Of a stretch of 36,209 nucleotides of DNA, positions 7,040 through 16,394 are shown one piece after another. Made by a program: the position numbers and the translations under genes. Under the pieces are notes generated by a model. It was not told the DNA's origin. It made no database searches and was given only the letters and a program-made list of their open reading frames with translations. This DNA is from CAYVCG01 sp964449985 (GTDB lineage: Bacteria > Bacillota > Clostridia > Lachnospirales > WRAX01): positions 1 through 36,209 of the forward strand of contig CAYVCG010000013.1 of NCBI GenBank assembly GCA_964449985.1. The letters run 5' to 3'. Numbering within the stretch: position 1 is the stretch's first letter; every line of letters begins with the position of its first letter.

Positions 7040-7330
7040 TATAATAAATGTTGGCATAGCGAAAGTCTTTTTGCTTATTTGTTTGCAGTATACATATAAA
7101 ATTTTTGAAAGAGTGGTGAGAAGAATGGATGATGGTGGCAGTAGTGGCATAAATCCTTATAAGCGAAAGCGAAAGAATATGCCACATGCATTAATGTTTC
7201 AATCTATGCCGATATTGAATCTGTGGTATCCATTCTTTCGTAAACCGTTTTTATACTAAGCTATTTATGCCTTACTTTAAGCCTAATTTTGTTTTAAAAT
7301 TAGAAATTTTGACTTAAAGGAGGATTGGAC
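7040..7330 (+). promoter_or_regulatory. structured leader of the mgtA-type gene
   Basis: This region of about 290 nt lies between rhaB and the P-type ATPase. TATAAT at 7040-7045 is a good -10 box without a clear -35. The leader holds two GGCATA copies (7053-7058, 7146-7151) and three complementary TATGCC copies (7178-7183, 7205-7210, 7266-7271), so mutually exclusive stems can form. TGGCATA/TATGCCA (7145-7151 with 7178-7184) is the best. A small ORF (7125-7259) spans several of these. Just before the ATPase, CTAATTTT/AAAATTAG (7283-7303) sits inside TTTAAG/CTTAAA (7276-7281 with 7313-7318), whose 3' arm overlaps the ribosome binding site. I do not see the M-box consensus. Control by translation of the leader ORF is inference. 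Confidence 0.5.
7125..7259 (+). CDS. possible 44-aa leader peptide upstream of mgtA
   Basis: The ATG follows GGTGAG. The 44-codon frame begins MDDGGSSGINPYKRKRK and ends in a hydrophobic aromatic, proline-containing tail (LWYPFFRKPFLY). It contains an acidic start, a basic cluster and five prolines. It ends 71 nt before the ATPase start, inside the structured leader. In enterobacteria a proline-containing leader peptide (MgtL) senses conditions upstream of mgtA. Here the sequence is unrelated but the position and proline content are suggestive. It could also be an unrelated small protein or a chance ORF. Confidence 0.4.
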   Translation: MDDGGSSGINPYKRKRKNMPHALMFQSMPILNLWYPFFRKPFLY

Positions 7331-10009
7331 ATGAAAAAAAATAATATTAATCGTGTAAAACTTGAACTGGAAAAGACAAAAGCCCGTCTTATCGCAGCCT
7401 CTAAAATGGATTGTGACGATCTATTTGAAGAATACAAAAACTCTCTAAAGGGCTATGATGAAGAAATGATAGATGAGATGCGCGATGAATACGGCGAAAA
7501 CCAAATCACGCATCAAAAGGCAGACTCTGTATTTAAACTCATTTGCGAAGCTTATATTAACCCATTCACCGTTGTTTTGTTTGCACTTGCTGTTATTTCA
7601 TTTATTACAGACGTTGCAGTCGTGCCTATAAACGAACGGAATTACACCTCGGTGGTTATAGTTCTTACAATGGTGTTTATTAGCGGAACGCTGCGGTTTG
7701 TTCAGGAAGCCCGTTCAAACAAAGCCGCTGAAAAGCTCAGCTCTATGGTTAAAACGACGACAGCTGTCCAGCGTAAAGAGGAAGGCAGAACAGAAATTCC
7801 GTTAAAAGATGTTGTCGTTGGCGATATTATTCATCTTGCAGCAGGGGATATGGTTCCCGCAGACGTAAGAATTTTGCAGTCTAAAGACTTGTTTATAAGC
7901 CAAGCATCATTGACAGGCGAAAGCGAACCATTTGAAAAATTTAATCATAAAAACGAAAAGCGAATATCAAACCCCTTAGAAGCGGATAATCTAGCTTTTA
8001 TGGGAACAAATGTAATAAGCGGTTCGGCCGTTTGTATGGCGATTGCTGTTGGGGATAACACCATTTTCGGATCCATGGCTCAATCTATTATGGGGAAAAA
8101 GGTCATCACAAGCTTTGAAAAGGGAGTAAACTCCGTATCATGGATACTCATTCGGTTTATGATGATCATGGTGCCTATTGTGTTGTTCGTCAATGGCTTT
8201 ACTAAAGGAGACTGGCTTGAAGCATTTTTGTTTGCCCTTTCCATCGCCGTTGGCCTAACGCCTGAGATGTTGCCTATGATCGTTACGACGAACCTTGCAA
8301 AAGGCGCGGTTAATATGGCGAAGAAAAAGACAGTCGTAAAAAATTTAAGCGCTATACAGAATTTTGGCGCGATGGACATACTATGTACTGACAAAACAGG
8401 AACAATAACACAAGACAAGGTTGTTTTAGAATACCACCTAAACATAAAAGGCGATGAAGACGTTAGAGTTTTGCGCCATGCTTTTTTAAACAGCTATCAT
8501 CAAACCGGCCTTAAAAACCTTATGGACAAGGCGATCTTAAAATACGCTAAGAAAATAGAAATGAAAAAGCTTTGCGTTGGATATAGAAAGGTTGATGAAA
8601 TTCCGTTTGATTTTAACCGCAGACGTATGAGCGTCGTTGTTGCGGATGAAAGCGGAAAAACCCAGCTTATAACAAAAGGCGCGGTTGAAGAGATGCTCTC
8701 CGTTTCTTCCTATGTTGAATACGAAGGCAAAGTTGAACCGCTGACTGATGAGATTAAAGAAGAAATTCTAAAAACAGTGGATGACCTCAATTCAGACGGT
8801 ATGAGAGTCATCGCTATAGCGCAAAAGACAAACCCGGCAACCGTAGGCGTTTTTTCCGTCGCTGATGAATCTGATATGGTTTTGATGGGATATCTTGCAT
8901 TTCTTGATCCACCCAAGGAAAGCGCTGAAAAGGCCATAAAAGCTCTTAAAGAATACGGAGTTGGCGTTAAGGTTTTAACGGGCGATAATGATGCTGTCAC
9001 GCGCTGTATTTGTGAACAAGTTGGGATGGAAGTTGATAACTGCCTTTTGGGTTCGGAAATAGAAAAAATGAGCGATAAGCATTTGGCTAGAGCAGTCGAG
9101 ACAACAAATGTGTTTTCAAAGCTCTCTCCTATGCAAAAGGTTCGTATAGTAAAATGTTTGAGGGAAAACGGCCATACAGTCGGCTTCATGGGAGACGGCA
9201 TTAACGATGCCGCCGCTATGAAGGAATCTGATGTTGGCATATCTGTTGACACAGCTGTGGATATCGCTAAGGAGTCCGCCGATATAATACTTTTGGAAAA
9301 AGACCTTATGGTTTTGGAGCAAGGCGTTATTGAGGGCAGAAGAACGTTCGGAAACATCATAAAATATATAAAGATGACAGCCAGCTCGAACTTTGGAAAT
9401 ATGTTTTCTGTTTTGGTCGCGAGTGCTGCTCTGCCATTTCTGCCTATGTTGCCGATACAGATTTTGATTCTGAATTTAATTTATGATATATCATGTATAT
9501 CAATACCGTGGGATAATATAGATGAAGATTATCTCAAAAAATCCCGAACATGGGATGCTTCTTCAATCGGTAAATTTATGCTCTGGATAGGCCCGACGAG
9601 CTCGATCTTTGATATAGCCACGTATGCTGTTATGTTCTTTGTTATATGCCCGGCTGTTTGCGGCGGTCCATTTGGTTCTCCCGGTGTTAACAACGCATTA
9701 TTTATGGCGTTATTTAATGCAGGATGGTTTGTGGAATCATTATGGTCGCAAACCTTGGTCATACACATGATAAGAACTCCAAAGATACCGTTTATTCAAA
9801 GCAGAGCATCATTCCCTGTGCTTTTCTTTACAACTGTAGCCGTTGCTGTCGGAACGCTTATACCATATCTACCGGTTGCAAAAGATCTACACATGGCAGC
9901 GATGCCCGTGTTCTATTTCCCATGGCTTATTGGCATTATTTTCGCATATATGATCCTTGTAACGATTTTGAAAGGCTTGTATGTAAGACGTTATGGAGAA
10001 TTGTTATAA
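7331..10009 (+). CDS. mgtA: MgtA-type magnesium-transporting P-type ATPase
   Basis: The product is 892 aa, a P3B-type ATPase. In order it has an N-terminal soluble region, the TM1-TM2 pair, the actuator domain with LTGES (T195-S198), the TM4 region AVGLTPEMLPMI, and the phosphorylation motif CTDKTGT (Asp354). The nucleotide-binding domain includes KGAVEEML, and the hinge is MGDGIND (from G621). A C-terminal bundle of about six helices begins ASSNFGNMFSVL. Family members import Mg2+ when it is scarce. The ATG at 7331 is chosen because AAAGGAGG ends 7 nt upstream; an in-frame TTG six nt earlier is too close to that site. The unusual leader upstream is probably the control region. A strong terminator follows. 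Confidence 0.92.
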   Translation: MKKNNINRVKLELEKTKARLIAASKMDCDDLFEEYKNSLKGYDEEMIDEMRDEYGENQITHQKADSVFKLICEAYINPFTVVLFALAVISFITDVAVVPINERNYTSVVIVLTMVFISGTLRFVQEARSNKAAEKLSSMVKTTTAVQRKEEGRTEIPLKDVVVGDIIHLAAGDMVPADVRILQSKDLFISQASLTGESEPFEKFNHKNEKRISNPLEADNLAFMGTNVISGSAVCMAIAVGDNTIFGSMAQSIMGKKVITSFEKGVNSVSWILIRFMMIMVPIVLFVNGFTKGDWLEAFLFALSIAVGLTPEMLPMIVTTNLAKGAVNMAKKKTVVKNLSAIQNFGAMDILCTDKTGTITQDKVVLEYHLNIKGDEDVRVLRHAFLNSYHQTGLKNLMDKAILKYAKKIEMKKLCVGYRKVDEIPFDFNRRRMSVVVADESGKTQLITKGAVEEMLSVSSYVEYEGKVEPLTDEIKEEILKTVDDLNSDGMRVIAIAQKTNPATVGVFSVADESDMVLMGYLAFLDPPKESAEKAIKALKEYGVGVKVLTGDNDAVTRCICEQVGMEVDNCLLGSEIEKMSDKHLARAVETTNVFSKLSPMQKVRIVKCLRENGHTVGFMGDGINDAAAMKESDVGISVDTAVDIAKESADIILLEKDLMVLEQGVIEGRRTFGNIIKYIKMTASSNFGNMFSVLVASAALPFLPMLPIQILILNLIYDISCISIPWDNIDEDYLKKSRTWDASSIGKFMLWIGPTSSIFDIATYAVMFFVICPAVCGGPFGSPGVNNALFMALFNAGWFVESLWSQTLVIHMIRTPKIPFIQSRASFPVLFFTTVAVAVGTLIPYLPVAKDLHMAAMPVFYFPWLIGIIFAYMILVTILKGLYVRRYGELL

Positions 10010-10017
10010 TATATAGT

Positions 10018-10041
10018 AAAAGGGGGCTAAAGCCCCCTTTT
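10018..10041. terminator. bidirectional terminator between mgtA and the GH26-like gene
   Basis: AAAAGGGGGC and GCCCCCTTTT flank a TAAA loop. The A/T flanks let it work for both convergent transcripts. Confidence 0.88.
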
Positions 10042-10060
10042 ATAGTGTGTAATTTATTGA

Positions 10061-11644
10061 TTATTTTAAAACAGGGTCTTGAGGCCTGATTAGCTTAAAT
10101 GCTTTTGTTTCAAGGAGTTTTCCTCCATCAAACGCTTTGATCTCCAACGTATATTCGCCAGGGCTTCTTTTTTGCATATTCAATGAAAATTTATACGGAA
10201 TCTGGGTTGTTTCATGAAGCAGGGCGCCGTTTAAATAAAAAGCAACTTTAAGCGGATTTGATGTATTAAAAGCCGCATAAGCATATAAGTTAATAATGCC
10301 GTTTGATGTACGGTTTGTAAGCTTCTCGTATGCGGTATTACAAGTTGCAGACATACTAGGCAAATATGATGGCCACTTTATTGCCTCGTTATATACCTTT
10401 TGCAACGCAGGAACTCCGGCTAAATCATAATAAAGACGCCTGCCCTGAAGACGAACATCAAAATGGACAATGCCCTTTATTTGCGGATATATCATCGGCA
10501 TGTAATAATACAGCATAGACAGCGTTTTTGAGGCCCAATTTGTAAAATCCTCTCCCGTGACGGTGGAATAATGGGAAACTCCCGATTCTGTCAATACAAT
10601 AGGCTTGCGCCCGCCGTATGCTTTTACTACTTCCTCCATATGCGTAAACGGATTTGCATATTTACTGCTAAAGAATGTTGCATTTGTAAAGTCATTATTA
10701 TCATTCTTGCCCAGGAAATTATAGTCCGTATATGACGATATACCAACCCAATCGACATATGAATCCCCCGGATAAAAATCGTTTATGTTGACACCAAAAG
10801 CAGATACATCGGTCGGCGCCCAAACCATGGCAACGTTCGAAGCATTTGCACGCATTACGTTTGCAACGGCAATGAATGCATTTTTATAAATAGTCGGATC
10901 GGGGCGCGGTTCCCACACATTCATTTCTCCCGCAAATCTAAGCAAAACCGGCTTCCCATAATCTCTGAACCTTATTGCCATCGTGCGTATATAATCCGCC
11001 TGAGACGGAATCTGAGACAAAATGCCATAGTTGTTTTCAGGGATGTTCCAGTTTACTAAAAGTATTTTGTCTTCTACATCATCTGGGATAACCAAATCCC
11101 CAGCTCCATACGTGCCATAAGTGGAGATCATAGAACTGGGCTTATCAGGCATAAACTTTTCATACGTATTACATGGTTTTCCAAAATATATGCCCGCCTT
11201 TGGCTCATATTTGCCATTGTTAAACGGTATTGAGGATATTGGGGCATTTGTGAACACCTGAAGGCGATATCCGTTTACTATAGTTTGCCTGCTGACGGCT
11301 TCGCGCACGGCATCGTCCCAACCCTTCTTTTTCGCATAATATTCATACTTTGACCACATATTCATGCATTCGTCCCATCGGCAAAACACTTCATAACTAA
11401 GAGCCATAGCCCTATACTTTGGCGTTGTGACATTAAGCTTCAATTTGTCGTCATCACTTCTATTTTTATAGAAATCTATTATTTGGCTGCCATATAAAAT
11501 AATCTTTTCATGATCATTAGCATTGACTGCATTTTGGTAGCCTTGCATAATAGCATTGGAAGGATAATCCGCTGCATATGCAGTTACGGTTGCGGAGATG
11601 GTAAAAATGAACGCCAATAAAACAGACAAACTTCTTTTTAACAT
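10061..11644 (-). CDS. secreted GH26-like glycoside hydrolase
   Basis: The product is 527 aa. A signal peptide (basic LKR, hydrophobic core, cut near AYA at residues 23-25) leads to an N-terminal alpha-helical region (about 30-130), then a TIM-barrel core. Two glutamates fit GH26 catalysis: Glu240 in RFAGEMNVW (acid/base; the usual His before it is Gly) and Glu353 in VLTESGVSH (nucleophile). Their spacing of 113 residues is close to known mannanases. MVWAPT and YPGDSYVDWVGIS are also typical of the fold. The C-terminal 90 residues look like an Ig-like beta domain. The substrate is probably a mannan or related beta-glucan, but it is not proven. The start lies 27 nt after the Ca2+ ATPase stop, so both share a transcript. 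Confidence 0.82.
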   Translation of the reverse strand: MLKRSLSVLLAFIFTISATVTAYAADYPSNAIMQGYQNAVNANDHEKIILYGSQIIDFYKNRSDDDKLKLNVTTPKYRAMALSYEVFCRWDECMNMWSKYEYYAKKKGWDDAVREAVSRQTIVNGYRLQVFTNAPISSIPFNNGKYEPKAGIYFGKPCNTYEKFMPDKPSSMISTYGTYGAGDLVIPDDVEDKILLVNWNIPENNYGILSQIPSQADYIRTMAIRFRDYGKPVLLRFAGEMNVWEPRPDPTIYKNAFIAVANVMRANASNVAMVWAPTDVSAFGVNINDFYPGDSYVDWVGISSYTDYNFLGKNDNNDFTNATFFSSKYANPFTHMEEVVKAYGGRKPIVLTESGVSHYSTVTGEDFTNWASKTLSMLYYYMPMIYPQIKGIVHFDVRLQGRRLYYDLAGVPALQKVYNEAIKWPSYLPSMSATCNTAYEKLTNRTSNGIINLYAYAAFNTSNPLKVAFYLNGALLHETTQIPYKFSLNMQKRSPGEYTLEIKAFDGGKLLETKAFKLIRPQDPVLK

Positions 11645-11671
11645 GCCTCATTCCCCTTTTTTTTAAATTAA

Positions 11672-14350
11672 TTAGCGAGCTTTGCTATACACTTTTTTTA
11701 CAACGGCCTTGGAAATCTCATTACCAGCTACCGCAAAAATAGCAAATCCCAGACAAGTAAACATAAGCGTCAGTTCCAACGCGTGGGTATCAAAAACAGG
11801 CTGTAAAAATGGAACATAAACGGCTAACAACAAAAATGCTATTGAAGCTAAAACACTTTTATTTAAAAATGAATTATTAAACACATTCATACGGAGCAAT
11901 GTAGTGGTCTCAGAACGCGCAGAATACGCACGCAGAAGTTCTTCCAGAACAATCGTTACAAAACACATCGTCCTCGCTGTTTGTTCGTTCCCAATAATAA
12001 AATGGCCATACATATATGCTCCGAGACAAGAAAGAGCAAGAAACACGCTTTGTGCCAAAACGAGCGAAAGCAAACGTTTATTTACAATAGGCTCTCTTGG
12101 GTCGCGCGGAGGATTGTTCATAACGCCTTCCTCTTTTTCTTCCATACCTAATGCAAAGGCCGGAAATGCGTCAGTAACAAGGTTTATTGATAAAAGCTGG
12201 ATAGCCCCAAGCGGCACAGGCATTCCTGCAAGCATAGCTATAAAAATAAGCAGTATTTCTCCGATATTACATGATAATAAATATCCGACTACTTTTTTAA
12301 TGTTATTATAAATCGTTCGTCCTTCTTCTACAGAGCGAACGATTGTCGCGAAATTGTCATCCGTTAATATCATATCAGCTGCTTCTTTGGAAACATCAGT
12401 ACCTGTTATGCCCATTGCTATACCTATATCGGCTTTTTTCAGAGACGGAGCGTCATTTACGCCATCGCCTGTCATAGCAACGATATTGCCATTCGCCTTT
12501 ATGGCCTCGACAAGACGAACCTTATGCTCCGGAGATACTCTCGCAAACACATTTGTCGTTCTAACCTTTTCCTTTAAAGCGTCCGAAGAAAGGCTTTCGA
12601 TTTCATTGCCATCGATTGCAGGCGTTTGAGAATGTATACCGATTTGCTCTGCGATAGCAGCCGCGGTAACTTTGTGGTCACCGGTTATCATTTTGACTTG
12701 GATACCGGCGTTTTTACAAACCTCAATAGCTGTCTTGACCTCGTCACGAGGCGGGTCTATCATCCCCAAAAGACCACAGAACACTAAATCCTGCTCTGCA
12801 TTTATTAAATCAGCTTCTTTTATATCACCTATTTCTTTATAAGCAACGCCCAAAACGCGCAATGCCCTTTTTGCATACGTTTCGTTTGCAGATAAAACTT
12901 GTTCCCGTAGATTAATGGTCATCTGCTGTGCACTGCCGTCTTTATAAATAGATGTTGAACGGCGCAAAATCTCATCAGGCGCGCCTTTTGTAAACATTAT
13001 TATTTTTCCGTCTATATTATGGAATGTGGACATGAGCTTTCTGTCTGAATCAAACGGAAGCTCTTGAATCCTCGGGTATTTGGCCTTTAACTCGTCTGAC
13101 GAAACACCGTATTTGGCTCCAACTACCAACAATGCGCCTTCTGTTGGATCGCCGATTATTTGTTGTTCTTCTTTGTTATATATAGAATCGTTACATAAAA
13201 CAGCGGCAGTGAGGATTTTGGACAAATGATCAGATTCCGACTTTTCGCCTGAATCAGAATTTGTTATTTCCCCCTCAACGGAATATCCTGTCCCTGAAAC
13301 ATTATAAAACGCCGAACCATCAAAAATCTCTAAAACTGTCATCTTGTTTTGCGTTAACGTTCCGGTTTTATCACTGCATATAACGGTTGTGCTTCCGAGT
13401 GTTTCAACAGCGCTGAGCTTTTTTACAATGGCATTAACCTTTACCATCTTCTGCATACCTAATGCCAGAATAACGGTTACAACAACGGTCAAGCCTTCCG
13501 GAATAGCAGCAACGGCAAGCGAAACCGATATCATAAACATCTCCTGAAGCTCAAGCCCACGCAAAACACCTATTCCAAAAATGATCAAACATATCGCAAG
13601 ACAGACAAGACCAAGGATCTTACCAAAGCTGTTAAGCTTGTTTTGCAAAGGCGTAGTGCCCTCTTTTGTATCTTCTAGCATTGCTGCTATACTACCCATC
13701 TGTGTTTTCATACCCGTATGGCAAACAACGCCCATTCCGCGTCCATATGTAACAACCGTACCCATATAAGCGCAATTAACCCTGTCTCCCAATCCGGCGT
13801 TATCCGGCAAAACAACATCTACTTTTTTCTCCGCTGAAACCGATTCACCAGTAAGGGCAGATTCATCAATTTTGAGGTTTACTGTTTCAATCAGTCGTAA
13901 ATCTGCAGGAATATAATCCCCTGCTTCCAGAAATACAATATCGCCGGGAACAACCTCATCCGACTGTATCTTTATAACAGCGCCATCACGCAATACTTTT
14001 GCTAATGGGCTTGAAAGCTCTTTTAATGCCTTTAAGGCATTGCTTGCTTTATTTTCTTGCGTAACGCCGAGTATGCCATTTAAAATTACTATCGCTATTA
14101 TGACGATGCCCTCAGTATAATCTTTCATACCAATCGAAACAATCGCGGCAATAATAAGTATAATGACAAGGAAATCAGTGAACTGTGATAAAAGCATTTG
14201 GAAAAATGTTTTCTCTTTTTTACCCTCCAGTTTATTTCGCCCATACTTCTTTAAACGCTCTGATGCAGAAGCAGCGGATAGCCCGTTTTTAACATCACTA
14301 TCCAATTCTTTTAGGGCTTCCTCACCAGAAATATCATAAAAATTTTTCAT
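11672..14350 (-). CDS. calcium-transporting P-type ATPase (P2A)
   Basis: The product is 892 aa. An N-terminal cation ATPase domain (EEALKELDSD) is followed by the actuator with ALTGES, TM4 AVAAIPEGL (the Ca2+-ligand Glu of PEGL), phosphorylation motif CSDKTGTLTQ (Asp327), the nucleotide domain with FTKGAPDEIL, hinge MTGDGVNDAPSLKKADIG, and TM6 SINLVTDAFPAFALG carrying the N-x-x-T-D ligands of SERCA-type pumps. It should export Ca2+ from the cytoplasm; Bacillus YloB is a related pump acting in sporulation. The ribosome binding site is weak (GAAAGGA at 11 nt). It is first in an operon with the GH26-like enzyme. It differs clearly in subfamily from the MgtA-type pump that converges on it. Confidence 0.92.
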   Translation of the reverse strand: MKNFYDISGEEALKELDSDVKNGLSAASASERLKKYGRNKLEGKKEKTFFQMLLSQFTDFLVIILIIAAIVSIGMKDYTEGIVIIAIVILNGILGVTQENKASNALKALKELSSPLAKVLRDGAVIKIQSDEVVPGDIVFLEAGDYIPADLRLIETVNLKIDESALTGESVSAEKKVDVVLPDNAGLGDRVNCAYMGTVVTYGRGMGVVCHTGMKTQMGSIAAMLEDTKEGTTPLQNKLNSFGKILGLVCLAICLIIFGIGVLRGLELQEMFMISVSLAVAAIPEGLTVVVTVILALGMQKMVKVNAIVKKLSAVETLGSTTVICSDKTGTLTQNKMTVLEIFDGSAFYNVSGTGYSVEGEITNSDSGEKSESDHLSKILTAAVLCNDSIYNKEEQQIIGDPTEGALLVVGAKYGVSSDELKAKYPRIQELPFDSDRKLMSTFHNIDGKIIMFTKGAPDEILRRSTSIYKDGSAQQMTINLREQVLSANETYAKRALRVLGVAYKEIGDIKEADLINAEQDLVFCGLLGMIDPPRDEVKTAIEVCKNAGIQVKMITGDHKVTAAAIAEQIGIHSQTPAIDGNEIESLSSDALKEKVRTTNVFARVSPEHKVRLVEAIKANGNIVAMTGDGVNDAPSLKKADIGIAMGITGTDVSKEAADMILTDDNFATIVRSVEEGRTIYNNIKKVVGYLLSCNIGEILLIFIAMLAGMPVPLGAIQLLSINLVTDAFPAFALGMEEKEEGVMNNPPRDPREPIVNKRLLSLVLAQSVFLALSCLGAYMYGHFIIGNEQTARTMCFVTIVLEELLRAYSARSETTTLLRMNVFNNSFLNKSVLASIAFLLLAVYVPFLQPVFDTHALELTLMFTCLGFAIFAVAGNEISKAVVKKVYSKAR

Positions 14351-14677
14351 AGGTTAAAAATCCTTTCTTTATTAAAATATAATATAATATTATAATTCAC
14401 TTATTATATTTTTAAATGCTATGAAAAAAACGTAAACAATAATATTTTTAGTAACTGATAATTGATTTAGGGCTTTATTTAGCGTTTAGTTCATATTTTG
14501 TATTTTATAAAATATTTTTAAAGACAAAAAATACAATATTGTGTTATAATAGTCTATAATTTTAATCGACAATTTGCGTTATGCTTATTATCTAAAACTA
14601 TATAATAACTGCTGAGCATATACAAGAGCTTTTAAAAAACTTAATAAGCGGTTATTAAAGAATATGAGGGTCGTGCT
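14351..14677. other. AT-rich divergent promoter region
   Basis: This region of 327 bp without a gene separates the Ca2+ ATPase and the DUF4015 lipoprotein, which are transcribed away from each other. Runs of TATAAT-like sequence near 14380-14400 could serve the minus strand. On the plus strand TATAAT at 14545-14550 has AAGACA 18 bp upstream, a weak -35. No hairpin, ORF or recognisable riboswitch was seen. Confidence 0.5.
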
Positions 14678-15913
14678 ATGAAACTAAAAATAATAATTTC
14701 CGTATTAAGTATTATGTTTATCGCTGGACTTTGCGCTTGTTCCGCAGAAACACCCGAAAGCAAGCCTGTCGGAGGGCAGGTTGCCACTTTTGCCGAACAA
14801 TCTGACAGCGAAAGCAATGTTCAGTTTTTGTCGCATTATCTGCCCACTTCATCAATAGATTTTGGTCTGTATAAAAATCCATCGGTTAAAGCAAAATCTA
14901 TATATGTAAGCTCAGCTGTCGCTGCAACGAGAAATATTTTTGAACAGCGATTGGATATTTGCAAAAATACGGAAATAAACGCTATGGTTATAGATATTAA
15001 AGAATCCGATGGGTTTGTTACGTTCCAGGGTATCCCCTTTGCGGACGAGGAAGGCATTTCCAAAGACCTTATACCAGACATAAAGGAATTTTTAAAAGAA
15101 CTTGACGATAATAATATTTATAAAATAGCGAGAATAGTTACGTTTAAAGACAATGCCGCCGTAGAAAAACATCCAGATTTTGCTTTGAAGCTTGCTGACG
15201 GCTCTGTTTTCCGAGAGTCACCGTCAAAAGATAAAAACGGTAACATCGTTCTTGCTCCGGCATGGCTAAACCCTTATAACAGAGATGTATGGGAATACGT
15301 TGTTTCTATAGCCAAGGGCGCGGCAGAGCTAGGGTTTGATGAAATTCAGTTTGATTATATAAGATTTCCTTCGTCATCAAGAATAAATGATGCCCAATTC
15401 GGCGATACAGGAGGGCTATCACGCACGGAAATAATAGCAGAATTCGGTAAATACGCCGTGGAACAATTAGAACCGTTTGGAGTTAAAGCCTCCGCAGACG
15501 TTTACGGAACGATTATTCTAAGCGATCTGGATGCAAGCATAGTCGGCCAAGACTATGTTGCCCTTTGCAAAGTGTTTGACTACATATGCCCTATGCTATA
15601 CCCTTCTCACTTTGCGCCGAACACTATGGAAATAGAATATCCGGATTTAGCGCCATATGATACGCTTTACAAAAGTCTTATTGAATCAAACAAGCGGCTT
15701 GAAGGGCAGGAAAATGTCCGGGCAATAATTCGCCCGTGGCTTCAGGATTTTACTGCTAGCTATTTAAAAAGCCAGGGCATACCTTATCAGGATTATGGAG
15801 CGAAGCAAGTCCGTGAGCAAATACAAGCGTGTTATGATGCCGGCCTTGATGAATGGCTTTTATGGAGCTCAGGAGGCAAAAATACAGTGGATGCTTTATT
15901 GCCCAAAGAATAA
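14678..15913 (+). CDS. DUF4015 putative glycoside hydrolase lipoprotein
   Basis: The product is 411 aa. A lipoprotein signal has lipobox LCAC with Cys21. A low-complexity linker (about 22-50) leads into a TIM-barrel-like DUF4015 domain: KAKSIYVSS, NAMVIDIKESDG, IARIVTFKD, the YNRDVWEYVVSIAKGAAELGF block, EIQFDYIRFP, ASADVYG, and DYICPMLYPSH near the C-terminus, ending in ECD-like DEWLLWSS. Family members are annotated as putative glycosyl hydrolases; the conserved acidic residues (D in FDYIRFP, E in KESDG) are the likely active site. It leads the cluster containing cdaA-ybbR-glmM, so a role in cell-wall sugar turnover is plausible but inferred. Confidence 0.87.
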   Translation: MKLKIIISVLSIMFIAGLCACSAETPESKPVGGQVATFAEQSDSESNVQFLSHYLPTSSIDFGLYKNPSVKAKSIYVSSAVAATRNIFEQRLDICKNTEINAMVIDIKESDGFVTFQGIPFADEEGISKDLIPDIKEFLKELDDNNIYKIARIVTFKDNAAVEKHPDFALKLADGSVFRESPSKDKNGNIVLAPAWLNPYNRDVWEYVVSIAKGAAELGFDEIQFDYIRFPSSSRINDAQFGDTGGLSRTEIIAEFGKYAVEQLEPFGVKASADVYGTIILSDLDASIVGQDYVALCKVFDYICPMLYPSHFAPNTMEIEYPDLAPYDTLYKSLIESNKRLEGQENVRAIIRPWLQDFTASYLKSQGIPYQDYGAKQVREQIQACYDAGLDEWLLWSSGGKNTVDALLPKE

Positions 15914-15933
15914 GCGCGGAGGCGAATTATAAA

Positions 15934-16317
15934 TTGATTGATAAAGATAAAATCATCAAAATGACGAAACTGGCTATTTATGATAAGAATATAGGCGAGA
16001 AAGACAAAAAAAAGATGACTTACTTTTGCAACGATTATGTTTACAGACAAAACGTTGGTGTGCGGTTTGGCGCCTTTGTTGGCTGTATGATTGTAATATT
16101 GTTTTATGTTATGCATAAGATAGTAATTGAAAATGCTGATATTATAACGGGTATTGACTATAATGCTGAGCTTATTGGCATATCTATGTTTGTTATTATA
16201 GTTTTGGTTGTATATTCTGTTATTGGTACTATAGTTCATACGGCTGATTTTCAAAAAGCGAATAAACGCATAAAAAAATATTTAAAAACTATTGATGAAC
16301 TGGATAAAAAAGCGTAA
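15934..16317 (+). CDS. small two-TM membrane protein
   Basis: The product is about 127 aa. A basic N-terminal segment (about 30 residues) is followed by a first helix (VGVRFGAFVGCMIVILFYVM), a short loop (IVIENADIITGIDYNAE), a second helix (LIGISMFVIIVLVVYSVIG) and a basic coiled tail (KANKRIKKYLKTIDELDKK). I choose the TTG at 15934 because GGAGG lies 12 nt upstream and the frame upstream overlaps the DUF4015 gene; an ATG at 15961 is the alternative. I do not recognise the family. It is sandwiched between the DUF4015 lipoprotein and a larger membrane protein in the cdaA operon. Confidence 0.7.
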   Translation: MIDKDKIIKMTKLAIYDKNIGEKDKKKMTYFCNDYVYRQNVGVRFGAFVGCMIVILFYVMHKIVIENADIITGIDYNAELIGISMFVIIVLVVYSVIGTIVHTADFQKANKRIKKYLKTIDELDKKA

Positions 16318-16394
16318 ACTATTGCATAAAGCAATTTGTGGGTTATTTTTTGCCCTTCACAAATGAAAAGCCGGGGAGGTTTGTAAAAACCAAG

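Noticed and set aside
7040..7330. M-box or manganese riboswitch upstream of the mgtA-type gene
   Set aside because: The conserved cores of these riboswitches are not visible; only repeated GGCATA/TATGCC stems and a leader ORF are.
8710..9360. Long minus-strand open frame of about 216 codons within mgtA
   Set aside because: It mirrors the conserved P-type ATPase frame, has no ribosome binding site and matches no family; it is a shadow frame.
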